Origin: Blastocatellia bacterium
GTDB lineage: Bacteria > Acidobacteriota > Blastocatellia > UBA7656
Assembly: GCA_035275065.1 (NCBI GenBank)
Contig: DATENM010000054.1
Coordinates: 186,001 to 250,000 of the forward strand
Length of the DNA stretch: 64,000 nt
Direction: 5' to 3'
Part shown: positions 52,884 through 61,678 of the stretch, piece by piece
Position numbering within the stretch: position 1 is the stretch's first letter
Layout: the number at the start of each line of letters is the position of its first letter
Made by a program: the position numbers and the translations under genes
Notes under the pieces: model-generated
What the model was told of the DNA's origin: nothing
The model's database searches: none
Seen by the model: only the letters and a program-made list of their open reading frames with translations

Positions 52884-54251
52884 TTACTTTCCGATGCAAA
52901 AGGTCGAGAAGATCTGTCCGAGGATGTCTTCGGTGAGGGTTTCGCCGGTGATTTCGCCGAGACTTTGCAGCGCGCCGTGCAGCTTCAGCAGGATGACTTC
53001 TTCAAGCTCGCCTTGAATCATCAGGTCGCGCGCTTCACCAATGTCGGCGATGGCTCGCGTCAGGGCGGCATGTTGGCGCGCATCAGTGATCATCAGGTCG
53101 TCGCGCTCGCTGCCCTGCTCCCCACCAAGGCGAGCGAATAGGCGGGCCGTCAGCTCATCGAAGCCGCTGCCGGTCAGCGCTGAAATCCTTACCACATCGC
53201 CCGCCGCTTCCAGTCCTTCATCCAGCCGCTTCGGCAGATCGCATTTATTAACCGCGATGAGGCGGCGCGACAACGCGACGCTGTCGAGCAGCTCGGCGTC
53301 GTCGCCGGTCAGCGGTTGCGACGCATCAAGCACCAGCAAAGTTATATCGGCGTCGGCAATCGCCGTGCGGCTGCGCGTGATGCCGAGGCTTTCGACCAGG
53401 TCACTGGTCTCGCGTATCCCCGCCGTATCAATCAAACGCACCGGCACGCCACCGATTGACGTGCTTTCGTAGAGCGCGTCACGCGTGGTTCCCGGCAGCT
53501 CTGTGACGATGGCGCGCTCGGTGCCGACGAGCCGGTTAAAGACTGACGATTTGCCGACATTCGGGCGACCGACGATGGCCAGGTCGAAGCCTTGCTTGAC
53601 GAAGCGCCCGAAGGCGAAGCTGGCGGCCATCGCTTTCAAGCCTTCATTGATGCGCTCAAGCCGCTCGCGCAAGGCCGACGAGGCGGCGGGCGAGATGTCG
53701 TCTTCGACGAATTCGACCATTGATTCGAGATGCACGATCACCTCGATCAACGCGTCTTTGATGGGCGCGAGCCGCCGTGATAGCGCGCCTTCGAGCTGGC
53801 GCGTCGCGACGCGCGCCTGATACGCGGTCTGCGCGTTGATGCAATCGCGCACCGCCTGCGCCTGCGCCAGATCCATGCGACGGTTGAAGAAGGCGCGCAT
53901 GGTGAATTCGCCCGGCTCAGCGATGCGCGCGCCTAAGGCGGTGAGCAGATCAAGCACGCGGCGCAGGATGACCGGGCTGCCATGACAGCTCAGCTCGACG
54001 ACCGCTTCACCGGTGTAGGAGTGCGGCGCTTTGAAATAAGTCAGCAGCGCTTCGTCAATCGGCTCACCGGTCGCGGGGTCAATGACGCGCCCGAAGCGCA
54101 CACGTCCCGCGTCGTCCAGCGGCGTTGACGTTTCTGTGCGGAAGATTACAGAGGCGATTTCGAGGGCGCGCGCGCCGCTCAGGCGGATGACGCCGATGCC
54201 GCCGCGACCCGGCGGCGTCGAGATGGCGGCGATGGTGTCATTGCGGAACAT
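52884..54251 (-). CDS. mnmE: tRNA uridine-5-carboxymethylaminomethyl modification GTPase
   Basis: MnmE of 455 aa. With MnmG it installs the cmnm5 group on U34 of certain tRNAs. The N-terminal folate-binding domain starts [22 protein letters not shown], the helical domain follows, and the inserted G domain carries [10 protein letters not shown] near residue 225, DTAGIRET and NKCDL. It ends with the catalytic CIGK. It lies in the standard mnmE-jag-yidC-yidD-rnpA-rpmH order, downstream-most in transcription. mnmG is not in the window. A word-palindrome repeat separates it from jag. Confidence 0.97.
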   Translation of the reverse strand: MFRNDTIAAISTPPGRGGIGVIRLSGARALEIASVIFRTETSTPLDDAGRVRFGRVIDPATGEPIDEALLTYFKAPHSYTGEAVVELSCHGSPVILRRVLDLLTALGARIAEPGEFTMRAFFNRRMDLAQAQAVRDCINAQTAYQARVATRQLEGALSRRLAPIKDALIEVIVHLESMVEFVEDDISPAASSALRERLERINEGLKAMAASFAFGRFVKQGFDLAIVGRPNVGKSSVFNRLVGTERAIVTELPGTTRDALYESTSIGGVPVRLIDTAGIRETSDLVESLGITRSRTAIADADITLLVLDASQPLTGDDAELLDSVALSRRLIAVNKCDLPKRLDEGLEAAGDVVRISALTGSGFDELTARLFARLGGEQGSERDDLMITDARQHAALTRAIADIGEARDLMIQGELEEVILLKLHGALQSLGEITGETLTEDILGQIFSTFCIGK

Positions 54252-54267
54252 ACGGGGTCGGGTGCCG

Positions 54268-54332
54268 GGGGTCGGGTGTTGGGGGTCGGGTGAGACCGGG
54301 CCACCAGCACCTGACGCCCAACACCTGACACC
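54268..54332. repeat. word-palindrome repeat, element D
   Basis: GGGGTCGGGTGTTGGGGG-type arm (54268-54292) pairs with 54308-54332 in 21 of 25 positions. Each arm repeats a GTCGGGTG/CACCTGAC word. It sits between two genes that are normally tightly linked, and its right arm touches the end of jag. Confidence 0.65.
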
Positions 54333-54784
54333 TACTTCACGGGATAGATGGTCACTTTGCGGTTGTCGCCGGTGCCCTGGCTTTCGCTGCGCACGCTCTG
54401 GTCTGTGGACAACGCCAGGTGAACGATGCGCCGCTCGCCCGGGCTCATGGGATCGAAGGTGAATGGCTGGCGCGTCGCGCGCACGCGCTCGGCGGCTTTC
54501 TCGGCCATCAATTGCAGCTCTTTTTCGCGCTGCGCACGGTAACTGCCCGAGTCGAAGATGAGGTGATGCTCTTCGCCGGTGACGTGTGCCAGCATGCGGT
54601 TGCCGAGGTGTTCAAGCGCCTCAAGCAATTCGGCATTGTGGCCGAGCAGCACGGCGCGGTCGCCGCCGCGCACCTGAACGCGCACGGCCTCGCCGAGTGG
54701 CTCGACGCTCGCCCGCAAGTCCAGGTCGCTTTGTTCGAGCACGCGATTGATGAAGTCTACGACGCTATTAATATCCCCTTGCAT
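54332..54784 (-). CDS. jag: KH/R3H RNA-binding protein (Jag/KhpB family)
   Basis: RNA-binding protein of 150 aa. A KH-like domain (VQVRGGDRAVLLGHNAELLE) is followed by the R3H domain with the signature MSPGERRIVHLAL. It lacks the N-terminal Jag domain found in Firmicutes, like many Gram-negative members. In other bacteria it partners KhpA and affects mRNA levels and cell-wall functions. It is encoded directly after yidC in transcription. Confidence 0.9.
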   Translation of the reverse strand: MQGDINSVVDFINRVLEQSDLDLRASVEPLGEAVRVQVRGGDRAVLLGHNAELLEALEHLGNRMLAHVTGEEHHLIFDSGSYRAQREKELQLMAEKAAERVRATRQPFTFDPMSPGERRIVHLALSTDQSVRSESQGTGDNRKVTIYPVK

Positions 54785-54804
54785 CCTTCACACCCTCGAT
54801 AGTT

Positions 54805-56673
54805 TTATGACAGGTCGCCGCTGGGCAGCGCGGCGCGATCCTTGCCGGCTTTCGGCTTGCCACCTTTTTGCTTGTTCGCTTTTTGCGCGCTGCTTGAGAC
54901 GACGGCTGCGGCCTCGGCTGGCGGCCCGCTGGCCTGCTTATTGATCAATAGCTGGATGCCGACGCCGACCAGGTTGCTCACCATCCAGTAAAGCACCAGG
55001 CCGCTCGGCGCCGACAGGAAGAAGAAGTAAGTCAGCATGACCGGCATCAGCCAGGTCATCATCACGCGCTGCATCTTCATGGCCGGGTCGGCGCTCGCCG
55101 GCTGCGGCGTGAACTTCGTCGAAGCGATCATCGAGATGCACATGACGATGGGCAGAATCTTGAACGGATCGGGCTTCGATAGATCATGAATCCAGCCGAG
55201 CCACGGCGTCAGGCGCACGTCGAGCGACATGCCGAGATACATATAGACCGCCCAGAAGATCGGCAGTTGCAAAAGCAGCGGCAGACAGCCGCCCAGCGGA
55301 TTCGCCTCCTTCATAATCGAGAGCTGTTCCTGCTGCAACTGCTGTAACTCGCGCTCGTACTTCTTCGGGTTCTCCTTGAGCTTCTTCATGCGATCCTGAA
55401 GCTCTTTCAAGCGCGGCTGGTGTTTGGCCGCCTGCTTCATCTTCTTCGAGCTCGACGCGCGCAGCGGCCACATCGCCAGGTTGATCAGGATGGTGACGAC
55501 AACAATCGCCCAGCCATAGTTGTGGAAGATGCCGGCAAAGAAGTTCAAGGCCCAGGCCAGCGGATAGATCAGCGGGCGAACGATGACGCCGAAGAAGCCA
55601 TAATCGATCACGTTGCCGAGGCTGGCGCTGTGCAGCTCGCGGCCGACTTCGGCGAGCAGCTCGCGGTCTTTCGGCCCGACGAAGATATGGACATCGGTGG
55701 CGGCAGGCACGGCGACCGACGGGTAATCATGCGCCGCCTGGTTCGGGTCCGGCTTGACTTGCACGTTTGCTGGGGTGACGCCGACGGCCGGCTGATCGGG
55801 CACCGCCAGCATCGCAAAGTAATGATCAACGACGCCCGCCCACTGATAGGTATGAGCAGCGGCGGTAGCAGGGTTGACCTTCGCGCCGGCCATCTGCTCG
55901 CGGCTGCCGTCTGTTGTGTACATGACGATTTGCGGCGGCGTGCTGTAACTGCCGCCGGCTTTATCGCTCTGATCGCCGAAGCCCGATCCGACGACAAGCT
56001 GCGCCGGCGATTCGCTGCCGGTGACGCTCGCCCTGGCGTCAAAGACCATGCGGTTGCCGTAGAAGGTGAACTCTTTCGTCGAAGTGACTCCGCCCTTTGC
56101 CGCGGTGAAAATAATCTTGCCCTGCTCGCCGGAATTGATGGTGATCTCGTTGCCGCTGATGGCGACGCCTTCGACTTTGGTCTGATAGTTTGTCGCGTTA
56201 AGCTGCGCGGCTAGCTCAGGCTGCGCCGGCAATTTCAAGGCAAGCGGCGCATCCAAGCCCTCTGGCAACGGCTGCGGGATCAGTTGCAGGTCGCCGCGGT
56301 CGGCCCCAAGCAACGGTCTATCTTTATCATTGTCGCGATAATGATGCATCACCCACGAAGTCGCTACCGCGCCATGATTGGTCAAGGTGACTTTCCAATA
56401 AGGCGTGTTGACGATGAGGTCGCGCGGCACCTCTTCGATGACAGGTGCCGGTGCCGGTGCCGGTGCCTGCGGCTTGGTTTTGGCGGTAACCGGGGCGGGC
56501 GCCGGTGTCGAAACCGCCGGCGGATTGGTCGGCAAGGGTTGTGGTGAAGTCGCTAGCGGCTCTTCAACGGGTTGCGGCGGCGGCGGCGGAAAGAAGCGAT
56601 TCATCACCCATGAGTAGCCCATGAGCACGGTCACAGAAAGAACCAGTGCCAACAACAGACGTTTACGTTCCAT
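54805..56673 (-). CDS. yidC: membrane protein insertase YidC
   Basis: YidC of 622 aa, which inserts and folds inner-membrane proteins alone or with SecYEG. The N-terminal anchor (LLLALVLSVTVLMGYSWVMN) is followed by a Pro/Ala-rich linker (about 35-80) and the periplasmic P1 domain (about 85-345). The conserved core starts at YGWAIVVVTILINLAMWPLR with the positively charged Arg needed for insertion, and contains the LPLLLQLPIFWAVYMYLG segment. The C-terminal tail is Lys-rich, as needed for ribosome contact. The ATG is preferred over a TTG one codon upstream. Confidence 0.96.
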   Translation of the reverse strand: MERKRLLLALVLSVTVLMGYSWVMNRFFPPPPPQPVEEPLATSPQPLPTNPPAVSTPAPAPVTAKTKPQAPAPAPAPVIEEVPRDLIVNTPYWKVTLTNHGAVATSWVMHHYRDNDKDRPLLGADRGDLQLIPQPLPEGLDAPLALKLPAQPELAAQLNATNYQTKVEGVAISGNEITINSGEQGKIIFTAAKGGVTSTKEFTFYGNRMVFDARASVTGSESPAQLVVGSGFGDQSDKAGGSYSTPPQIVMYTTDGSREQMAGAKVNPATAAAHTYQWAGVVDHYFAMLAVPDQPAVGVTPANVQVKPDPNQAAHDYPSVAVPAATDVHIFVGPKDRELLAEVGRELHSASLGNVIDYGFFGVIVRPLIYPLAWALNFFAGIFHNYGWAIVVVTILINLAMWPLRASSSKKMKQAAKHQPRLKELQDRMKKLKENPKKYERELQQLQQEQLSIMKEANPLGGCLPLLLQLPIFWAVYMYLGMSLDVRLTPWLGWIHDLSKPDPFKILPIVMCISMIASTKFTPQPASADPAMKMQRVMMTWLMPVMLTYFFFLSAPSGLVLYWMVSNLVGVGIQLLINKQASGPPAEAAAVVSSSAQKANKQKGGKPKAGKDRAALPSGDLS

Positions 56674-56741
56674 CAATTCACATCGGGCGCTGCCGGCCCG
56701 TCCTTACAATTTTATGACCGCTTGCAGCAAGGCAAGCCGCC

Positions 56742-56951
56742 TTATTTCACCGGGTCGTAGCCGCCGGGATGAAACGGATGGCACCGCAGCAGCCGGCGCA
56801 CGCCCATGTAAGCGCCGCGCAGCGCGCCGTAGCGGCGAACCGCTTCGAGAGTGTACGCAGAGCAAGTGGGCGTGAACCTGCAAGCCGGCGGGAGCATCGG
56901 CGAGATGACCATTTGATAGCCGCGAATTAAAGCGATTAAGACTACTTTCAC
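56742..56951 (-). CDS. yidD: membrane protein insertion efficiency factor
   Basis: Small protein of 69 aa, the usual length of YidD. The signature is [20 protein letters not shown] followed by [10 protein letters not shown] and HPGGYDPVK. YidD assists YidC-dependent membrane insertion. Its start overlaps the end of rnpA by four bases, so the two are translationally coupled. Confidence 0.95.
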   Translation of the reverse strand: MKVVLIALIRGYQMVISPMLPPACRFTPTCSAYTLEAVRRYGALRGAYMGVRRLLRCHPFHPGGYDPVK

Positions 56952-57286
56952 TGCTGTCCCGCCCTCGCCAGAAAGGCGATAAAGTCGCCTTCCAGATCGC
57001 CATAAGCCGCCTCGACCAATGGCCGCTTGACGTTAATGACTATATCAACTCCCGCAGGGACAAGCCATTTGTTTTTTCTGAACGCCTCGCGCAGCAGTCG
57101 CCGGGCGCGATTGCGCTCAACCGCGTTGCCGATCTTGCGCGTCGTCGTAATCCCGAGGCGCGGACGCTCGCTCTGGCTCGGCAGAACGAACGCCGTGAAG
57201 TAGCGGCCATGAAGCTTGCGGCCTTGCTCGTAGACGCGGCGGAACTCGTCGCGTTTCAGGATGCGGTCTGACTTGGAAAACTTCAT
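56948..57286 (-). CDS. rnpA: ribonuclease P protein component
   Basis: RnpA of 112 aa, the protein subunit of RNase P, which with its catalytic RNA trims tRNA 5' ends. The RNR motif is in [18 protein letters not shown] near residue 55, and the basic front [16 protein letters not shown] fits. The catalytic RNA gene is not in the window. Directly upstream, a word-palindrome repeat separates it from rpmH. Confidence 0.96.
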   Translation of the reverse strand: MKFSKSDRILKRDEFRRVYEQGRKLHGRYFTAFVLPSQSERPRLGITTTRKIGNAVERNRARRLLREAFRKNKWLVPAGVDIVINVKRPLVEAAYGDLEGDFIAFLARAGQQ

Positions 57287-57295
57287 CGGTAGTTG

Positions 57296-57350
57296 TCAGG
57301 TGTCTGTTGCCCGTTGCGGATGGGTCTGGCAACCGGCAACGGACACCTGA
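57296..57350. repeat. word-palindrome repeat, element E
   Basis: The arm at 57296-57317 (TCAGGTGTCTGTTGCCCG onward) pairs with 57329-57350 in 20 of 22 positions. It falls between rpmH and rnpA, which are usually close together, and may separate expression of the abundant ribosomal protein from rnpA. Confidence 0.7.
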
Positions 57351-57364
57351 TAACTGGCAACGGC

Positions 57365-57511
57365 TTAGTAGTGCGCCGGCGTTAAACGCTTGCGCCCTTT
57401 GGCGCGGCGGCGTTTGAGGACGAGCTGGCCGCCCTTCGTGCTCATGCGGACGCGGAAGCCGTGCGTCTTGGCGCGGCGGCGATTGTTCGGTTGAAAAGTT
57501 CTCTTCGGCAT
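57365..57511 (-). CDS. rpmH: 50S ribosomal protein L34
   Basis: L34 of 48 aa, very basic, with the invariant start [20 protein letters not shown] and end [11 protein letters not shown]. It sits at the head of the mnmE block, as in nearly all bacteria. AGAGG lies just upstream. The usual neighbour on the other side, dnaA, is replaced here by a STAS-protein gene. Confidence 0.97.
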   Translation of the reverse strand: MPKRTFQPNNRRRAKTHGFRVRMSTKGGQLVLKRRRAKGRKRLTPAHY

Positions 57512-57724
57512 TGCCTACACCTCTCGATAAACGTCTCTACAGAAAAGGGTAAGCCTATCGGACTGAGCGGCTTGTTGTCAAGCTTGCCGCCGCGCTCAAT
57601 CAGACAAGCTCTGCCGTTTGAGGAATTATCGGCAGCCGCAAGCGCGCGGGCGCACAACTAACTTTGACGATGCGGATTTGCTATGATAAGTTGAGCAACC
57701 TGGACACATGCTTAGGAGGCAGCT

Positions 57725-58069
57725 ATGGATATCAAAGAGCGAGTAGTTGATGGGGTGAGCGTACTTGATCTATCGGGCAAGATCGTGCTCGGCGAAGGCG
57801 ATGGACAGATTCGCGAGCGCATCAAAGACCTGCTGGCTGACGGTCAACGCAAGATTCTGCTGAATCTCGGCGACGTCAGCTACATTGATTCGGCGGGGCT
57901 GGGCGCGCTCATCAGCAGCTACACCACGACGAAGCGCGAGGGCGGGCAGTTGAAGCTCGTCAGCCTGACCAAGCGCATTCAAGATTTGCTGGCGATCACC
58001 AAGCTCATCACCGTCTTCGATACCTATGACGCGGAAACCGAGGCGATTGATTCGTTCTCGTCAAAGTAA
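57725..58069 (+). CDS. STAS-domain anti-sigma factor antagonist
   Basis: Single STAS domain of 114 aa in the SpoIIAA/RsbV family. The phosphorylatable Ser lies in NLGDVSYIDSAGLGALIS. Such proteins release a sigma factor or another target when dephosphorylated. No anti-sigma kinase or phosphatase gene is adjacent, so its partner is elsewhere. AGGAGG precedes the ATG. It is divergent from rpmH. Confidence 0.93.
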   Translation: MDIKERVVDGVSVLDLSGKIVLGEGDGQIRERIKDLLADGQRKILLNLGDVSYIDSAGLGALISSYTTTKREGGQLKLVSLTKRIQDLLAITKLITVFDTYDAETEAIDSFSSK

Positions 58070-58086
58070 GCCCGCATCCTAGACGC

Positions 58087-58170
58087 GAGCAGAGGGAAAA
58101 GCTGTAGAGGAGAGACACAGCACTTGCGATTCGCTCACGCTCTCCTCTGCCTCTGCTTTCGCCCTTCTCT
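58087..58170. repeat. word-palindrome repeat or bidirectional terminator, element F
   Basis: AGAGGAGAG (58106-58114) pairs exactly with CTCTCCTCT (58140-58148), and further GAGCAGAGGG-like and CTCTGC words flank it. It lies between the convergent STAS and TPR genes, so it may terminate both. Confidence 0.5.
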
Positions 58171-58182
58171 TCCGTCCCCGCT

Positions 58183-59292
58183 TCAGGGCCGTTGCGAGGC
58201 CAGTGCGCGCACGCGCTCGACGCTGGTTTTAATGGCCGGATCACCCGTCGCCGCAAACGCCTTCTCGTAAATCCGCAATGCCTGCTGATACTGCTTGTCG
58301 CTCTCGTAGACATACCCCAGCTCTGACAGCGCCGCGACGGAATCGGGCAACAACTGAATGGTGATCTCCAGGGCTTCCATCGCCTTGCGCAGCTGGCCGC
58401 TGCGCGATAGCGCAATGCCATAAAAGAGCCACGCCTGCCCGTTGTCGGTGTTGGCCCTGGCGATCCTTTCCAGCGGCGCGACCGCCTTGTCAAATTGTCG
58501 CAGGCTGAAATAGGCGCGGCCCAGAACCCCCGCCGTCTTTTCATCGTCACGCAGGGCGCGCAACTTTTCGCCGACTTCCGCCGCCTCTTGCCATAAAGCA
58601 TTGGCGTTGGTCTTGCGCGCTTTGCGAATCAGGCTCTCCGCTAACAAGTCGGCAGCCGCGATCTCTTCGGGGTTGGCTTTGAGGGCTTCGCGCAAGGCGG
58701 CGATGGCGCGGTCGTCGTCTTCGCGCTTGAAGTAGATCGCGCCGAGATAGTAATAGCTCACACCGGCGTCTTTTGTCTTTTCCGAGGTACCGCCCTTGCT
58801 GCTCGCCGCCGCGAACGCTGCCTCCGCTTCATCAAAGCGAGCCAGCTCATAGTAAGCTCGCCCGAGCGCCATGCGCGCGGCGGCATCCACCTCGCGCTTG
58901 GCGTTGGTGTTCAGCTCGACGTAACGCTTGAGCGGTTCGATGGCCTTTTCGTAACGCCCCGCCAGGTAGTGCGAGATGCCTATGGTGTACCACGCGCCGG
59001 CGATCTCGGCGCTTGCCGGCGCCTGCACATCGAGAAGGTCGAGGGCGCGCGTCATCGGCGTTTCGACGCGGTCGTAATGCTTCAGCTTATACTCGCAGAG
59101 GCCGATGTAATACCACGCCCCTGCGGCGTCTGGGCGGTCGGTGATCAGGTCTTGAAACTCGGCGAGCGCCGCCGCATAGTCGCCTTTGTTATAAAGCGCG
59201 ACGCCGCGCTCCCAATCCGAAGCCTCGGCGGTAGCAATCATCAGCGCCACCAATAATAGTGCCGCGCACACCTTGTTAAGCATCGCTCGCAT
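58183..59292 (-). CDS. exported TPR-repeat protein
   Basis: TPR protein of 369 aa with a signal peptide (AALLLVALMIATAEA). Repeats recur from YNKGDYAAALAEFQDLITDR through DDRAIAALREALKANPEEI to YQQALRIYEKAFAATG. It probably acts as a periplasmic scaffold. The start is set where the signal peptide begins; the longer frame adds 32 residues that do not fit. No strong ribosome binding site is visible. Confidence 0.8.
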   Translation of the reverse strand: MRAMLNKVCAALLLVALMIATAEASDWERGVALYNKGDYAAALAEFQDLITDRPDAAGAWYYIGLCEYKLKHYDRVETPMTRALDLLDVQAPASAEIAGAWYTIGISHYLAGRYEKAIEPLKRYVELNTNAKREVDAAARMALGRAYYELARFDEAEAAFAAASSKGGTSEKTKDAGVSYYYLGAIYFKREDDDRAIAALREALKANPEEIAAADLLAESLIRKARKTNANALWQEAAEVGEKLRALRDDEKTAGVLGRAYFSLRQFDKAVAPLERIARANTDNGQAWLFYGIALSRSGQLRKAMEALEITIQLLPDSVAALSELGYVYESDKQYQQALRIYEKAFAATGDPAIKTSVERVRALASQRP

Positions 59293-59504
59293 CGTCAAAA
59301 CATTATGGCATGAGCCGTAATCTCTGTCGAACAGCGGCCCTCGGCAATGGGTGATTTCAGGCGTAGCTTCTTGACAGTCGGCAAGCAAACCGGTTAGGCT
59401 GACGATGTTCGAAACATCTCATACCTTGGGCCGGGCTCCCCCACTTGCCACGCAGGACGGCCATTTTGTTTTCCCTCAATCATTCCGTTGAGAAATTGCG
59501 CGCT

Positions 59505-60143
59505 TCAGAAATAGCGGTAGTGGCCAATCTGTCGCCAGGCGAAAAGGACGTCTTCGAGCCGCGCCCCCGCGCCGATGTTATGGACGACATAGTAGCGCTC
59601 GCCGTCGCGCGCCCGCCGGTTGACGACGATGCCGATATGCGTTTGCCCGCCGCCCAGGTCCCAGGCCACGACATCACCCGGCTCGTAATCCTTTGCGCGC
59701 TCGGTGATCGGCAGCGACTTGCCCCGCCGCTTGAAGTAGGTCATTAGGTTCGGCACGCGGCGGTGATCAATGTTCGTGTCGGGCGCTTTCAACCCCCAGC
59801 GATTCGGATAGGCCGCAAAGTTGCGCGCCATGTCTTCGTGAACTTCCTTCTGCAAATCCACGCCGCCTTTGCGAAAGGCGCGAACGATGACGTCGGCGCA
59901 GACGCCGCGCTCGATGGGTAGATCACCGCCCGGATAGGCGAGCTTCATGTAAGCTGGATCATAGACGGTCGTCTGTGTGGTCTGCTCAAGCGCGCTTTCG
60001 ATGATGGGCCGCAGCGCCGGTCTGACTTCGACGCTTAAGGACTGCGCGTAGTCGGCCCGCATGGCTTTCGGCGCGCAAGCCGCCGCGATCATTACGCTCA
60101 CGGCGAGCAAGAAGGCTGGGAGAGTGCGAAACAGTTGCGTCAT
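59505..60143 (-). CDS. exported DUF1287 protein (YijI-like)
   Basis: Protein of 212 aa with a lipoprotein-like signal (LLAVSVMIAAACAP). The DUF1287 core has RGVCADVIVRAFRKGGVDLQ with a likely catalytic Cys, and GGGQTHIGIVVNRRA with a likely catalytic His, so it is an NlpC/P60-like papain fold. It may cut peptides or amide bonds in the cell wall; this is inferred from the fold. It is monocistronic as far as can be seen. Confidence 0.85.
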   Translation of the reverse strand: MTQLFRTLPAFLLAVSVMIAAACAPKAMRADYAQSLSVEVRPALRPIIESALEQTTQTTVYDPAYMKLAYPGGDLPIERGVCADVIVRAFRKGGVDLQKEVHEDMARNFAAYPNRWGLKAPDTNIDHRRVPNLMTYFKRRGKSLPITERAKDYEPGDVVAWDLGGGQTHIGIVVNRRARDGERYYVVHNIGAGARLEDVLFAWRQIGHYRYF

Positions 60144-60538
60144 CGTTCACCGTTGATTGTGAAATTCGCCCGGGATCACCCCTTTCAACTCGGCGGCTTA
60201 AAGATGCACGCCGGCGGCGGCGCGTTGTTCCGCTTGCCGCGCGGCGAAGATTTTTCCAGACTGCCGGCGGCACGCAGCGCTCTTAACCATATCGCCAGCG
60301 CGACGGTTTGGCCACGCTTCGGCGCGGCAGACCGTTTTGGTATGGCGGAATTCGCATAACCAATGTGTCCTCCGTTCAATGACGGCGGTGTGCTTCGATG
60401 ACTTCGCGGTCGGCAAAGCGCACCGCCTTTTTTCATGGCCGCATAAATTTTTCACAACAATTTCTCAAACCTTCGGGCGGCGCTCGCTGTCTTATCCAGT
60501 ATCAGCGGACTGCTTCGGGGAAACCGAAGGGAGAACGT
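60144..60538. other. intergenic region with an orphan terminator
   Basis: Apart from a strong terminator near 60384-60433, no protein gene is supported. A 74-codon plus-strand frame (60135-60359) overlaps the start of the DUF1287 gene and lacks a ribosome binding site. A small RNA ending at the terminator is possible. Confidence 0.35.
60384..60433 (+). terminator. strong intrinsic terminator without an upstream gene
   Basis: A ten-pair stem (GGCGGTGTGC with GCGCACCGCC, including one T-G wobble) and a 24-base loop are followed by six T residues. The T run follows on the plus strand only. The gene upstream is divergent, so the terminated transcript is unexplained. Confidence 0.55.
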
Positions 60539-60862
60539 ATGAAGAAGATTGTCAGTCTTATGTCAGCAGCGTTGCTCATTGCCGGGCTCGGCGTCACGGC
60601 GCTTGCGGGCCCGCCTTATATTAACCGGCGCGAGCGTCAAGAACAGCAGCGCATTCGCCAGGGTATGCGCAGCGGCGAGCTGACGCGCCGCGAGGCGGCG
60701 CACCTCGAAGCCGAGCAAGGAAGAATCCGCGGCTATGAATGGTATGCCAGGTCAGACGGTCACGTCAGCCGCGTCGAGCGTCGCCACCTCGACCGCATGC
60801 TCGATCACGCCAGCCGTGACATCTATCGTCAGAAGCACGATGGTCAGGACCGCCTTCCATAA
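60539..60862 (+). CDS. secreted charged helical protein, paralogue 1
   Basis: Protein of 107 aa with a signal peptide (VSLMSAALLIAGLGVTALAG). The mature part is Arg/Glu/His-rich and helical, with RQGMRSGELTRREAAHLEAE and then RSDGHVSRVERRHLDRML, ending DIYRQKHD. The two halves look like related helical hairpins separated by a loop with Asp and Gly, which might bind metal. Widespread but uncharacterised, as far as I remember. A close paralogue follows at 61008. Confidence 0.8.
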   Translation: MKKIVSLMSAALLIAGLGVTALAGPPYINRRERQEQQRIRQGMRSGELTRREAAHLEAEQGRIRGYEWYARSDGHVSRVERRHLDRMLDHASRDIYRQKHDGQDRLP

Positions 60863-61007
60863 TTATCACGGGTATGCTCGGCGTTGACTTGGCGCCCTCA
60901 GGTTGCGCCCGGTCAGCGTTGCGCATAGACTTCACGGCGCGGCTGATGAATCCTTGTTCAGCCGCGCTTCACCAACAACTCTATTTCAATCCATTCAGGA
61001 GGATCGC

Positions 61008-61334
61008 ATGAGGAAGATCGTTAGTGTGATATTGATCACCGTTTTCGCGCTTGGCTTGAGCATTGCCGCCTCGGCGCAGAACACGCCGCGCGTTGACCAG
61101 CGCGAGCATCGTCAGCAACGGCGCATCCGTCATGGCGTGCGCAGCGGTGAACTGACTAAGAGAGAAGCTCACCGTCTCCGCCGGCAGCAGCGCGTGACCC
61201 GCGCCGAAGAACGTGCCGCCAAAGCTGACGGCAAAGTGACGAGGCGCGAGCGCCGGCACTTGAACCGCCGCGAGAATCGCACCAGCCGTCGCATCTACAG
61301 ACAGAAACACGATCAGCAGAAGCGTAATCCTTAA
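61008..61334 (+). CDS. secreted charged helical protein, paralogue 2
   Basis: Protein of 108 aa, clearly a paralogue of the preceding gene: same signal-peptide start (KIVSVILITVFALGLSIAAS), RHGVRSGELTKREAHRLRRQ, KADGKVTRRERRHLNRREN, and RIYRQKHD. It is even more Arg-rich. AGGAGG precedes the ATG. The tandem pair arose by duplication; each keeps its own leader, and a terminator follows. Confidence 0.82.
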   Translation: MRKIVSVILITVFALGLSIAASAQNTPRVDQREHRQQRRIRHGVRSGELTKREAHRLRRQQRVTRAEERAAKADGKVTRRERRHLNRRENRTSRRIYRQKHDQQKRNP

Positions 61335-61356
61335 GTCCGCATCTCACTCCATCGCG

Positions 61357-61399
61357 AAGGCTTGCCGCGCGCCGTTGATAGCAACGCGCAGCAAGCCTT
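61357..61399. terminator. terminator after the paralogue pair
   Basis: AAGGCTTGC and GCAAGCCTT form the base of a stem, extended by GCGCG/CGCGC with small internal mismatches. It lies just after the second paralogue. Confidence 0.6.
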
Positions 61400-61616
61400 C
61401 ATCATTTGTGCGCCGTGGAAATTCTTACACGCCGCGGCGGTAATCTTTACTTGTGGCGCGCGCGGGCAGGCACGTTAGCGGCTTTATTTGCTCGATTTTG
61501 CGCGCCGCATAGATCGGCACGCTCGTTGCAGAAGCAACCGTGGGGCAGAGATACGGGTGATGGAATATCATTTCCGGTCTCTATTTGCGGTTGCCGGGGT
61601 GAGGACGGCAACCACA

Positions 61617-61650
61617 ATTGGCGATGCGGAGTCAGCTCCGCATCGCCAAT
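61617..61650. promoter_or_regulatory. perfect 14-bp hairpin upstream of the OmpA-like gene
   Basis: ATTGGCGATGCGGA and its exact reverse complement enclose a six-base loop. It lies 28 bases before the start of the OmpA-like gene. It could be a 5' leader structure, an mRNA-stability element or a terminator of an upstream transcript. Confidence 0.55.
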
Positions 61651-61678
61651 TATCTTTGAGCTAGTGAGAGATTTAACG

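Noticed and set aside
60135..60359. 74-codon plus-strand open frame ending before the orphan terminator
   Set aside because: It overlaps the start of the DUF1287 gene on the other strand and lacks a ribosome binding site. It is kept only as a remark under the terminator.
60185..60455. Basic minus-strand frames near the DUF1287 gene
   Set aside because: They overlap each other, lack ribosome binding sites and cross the terminator at 60384.
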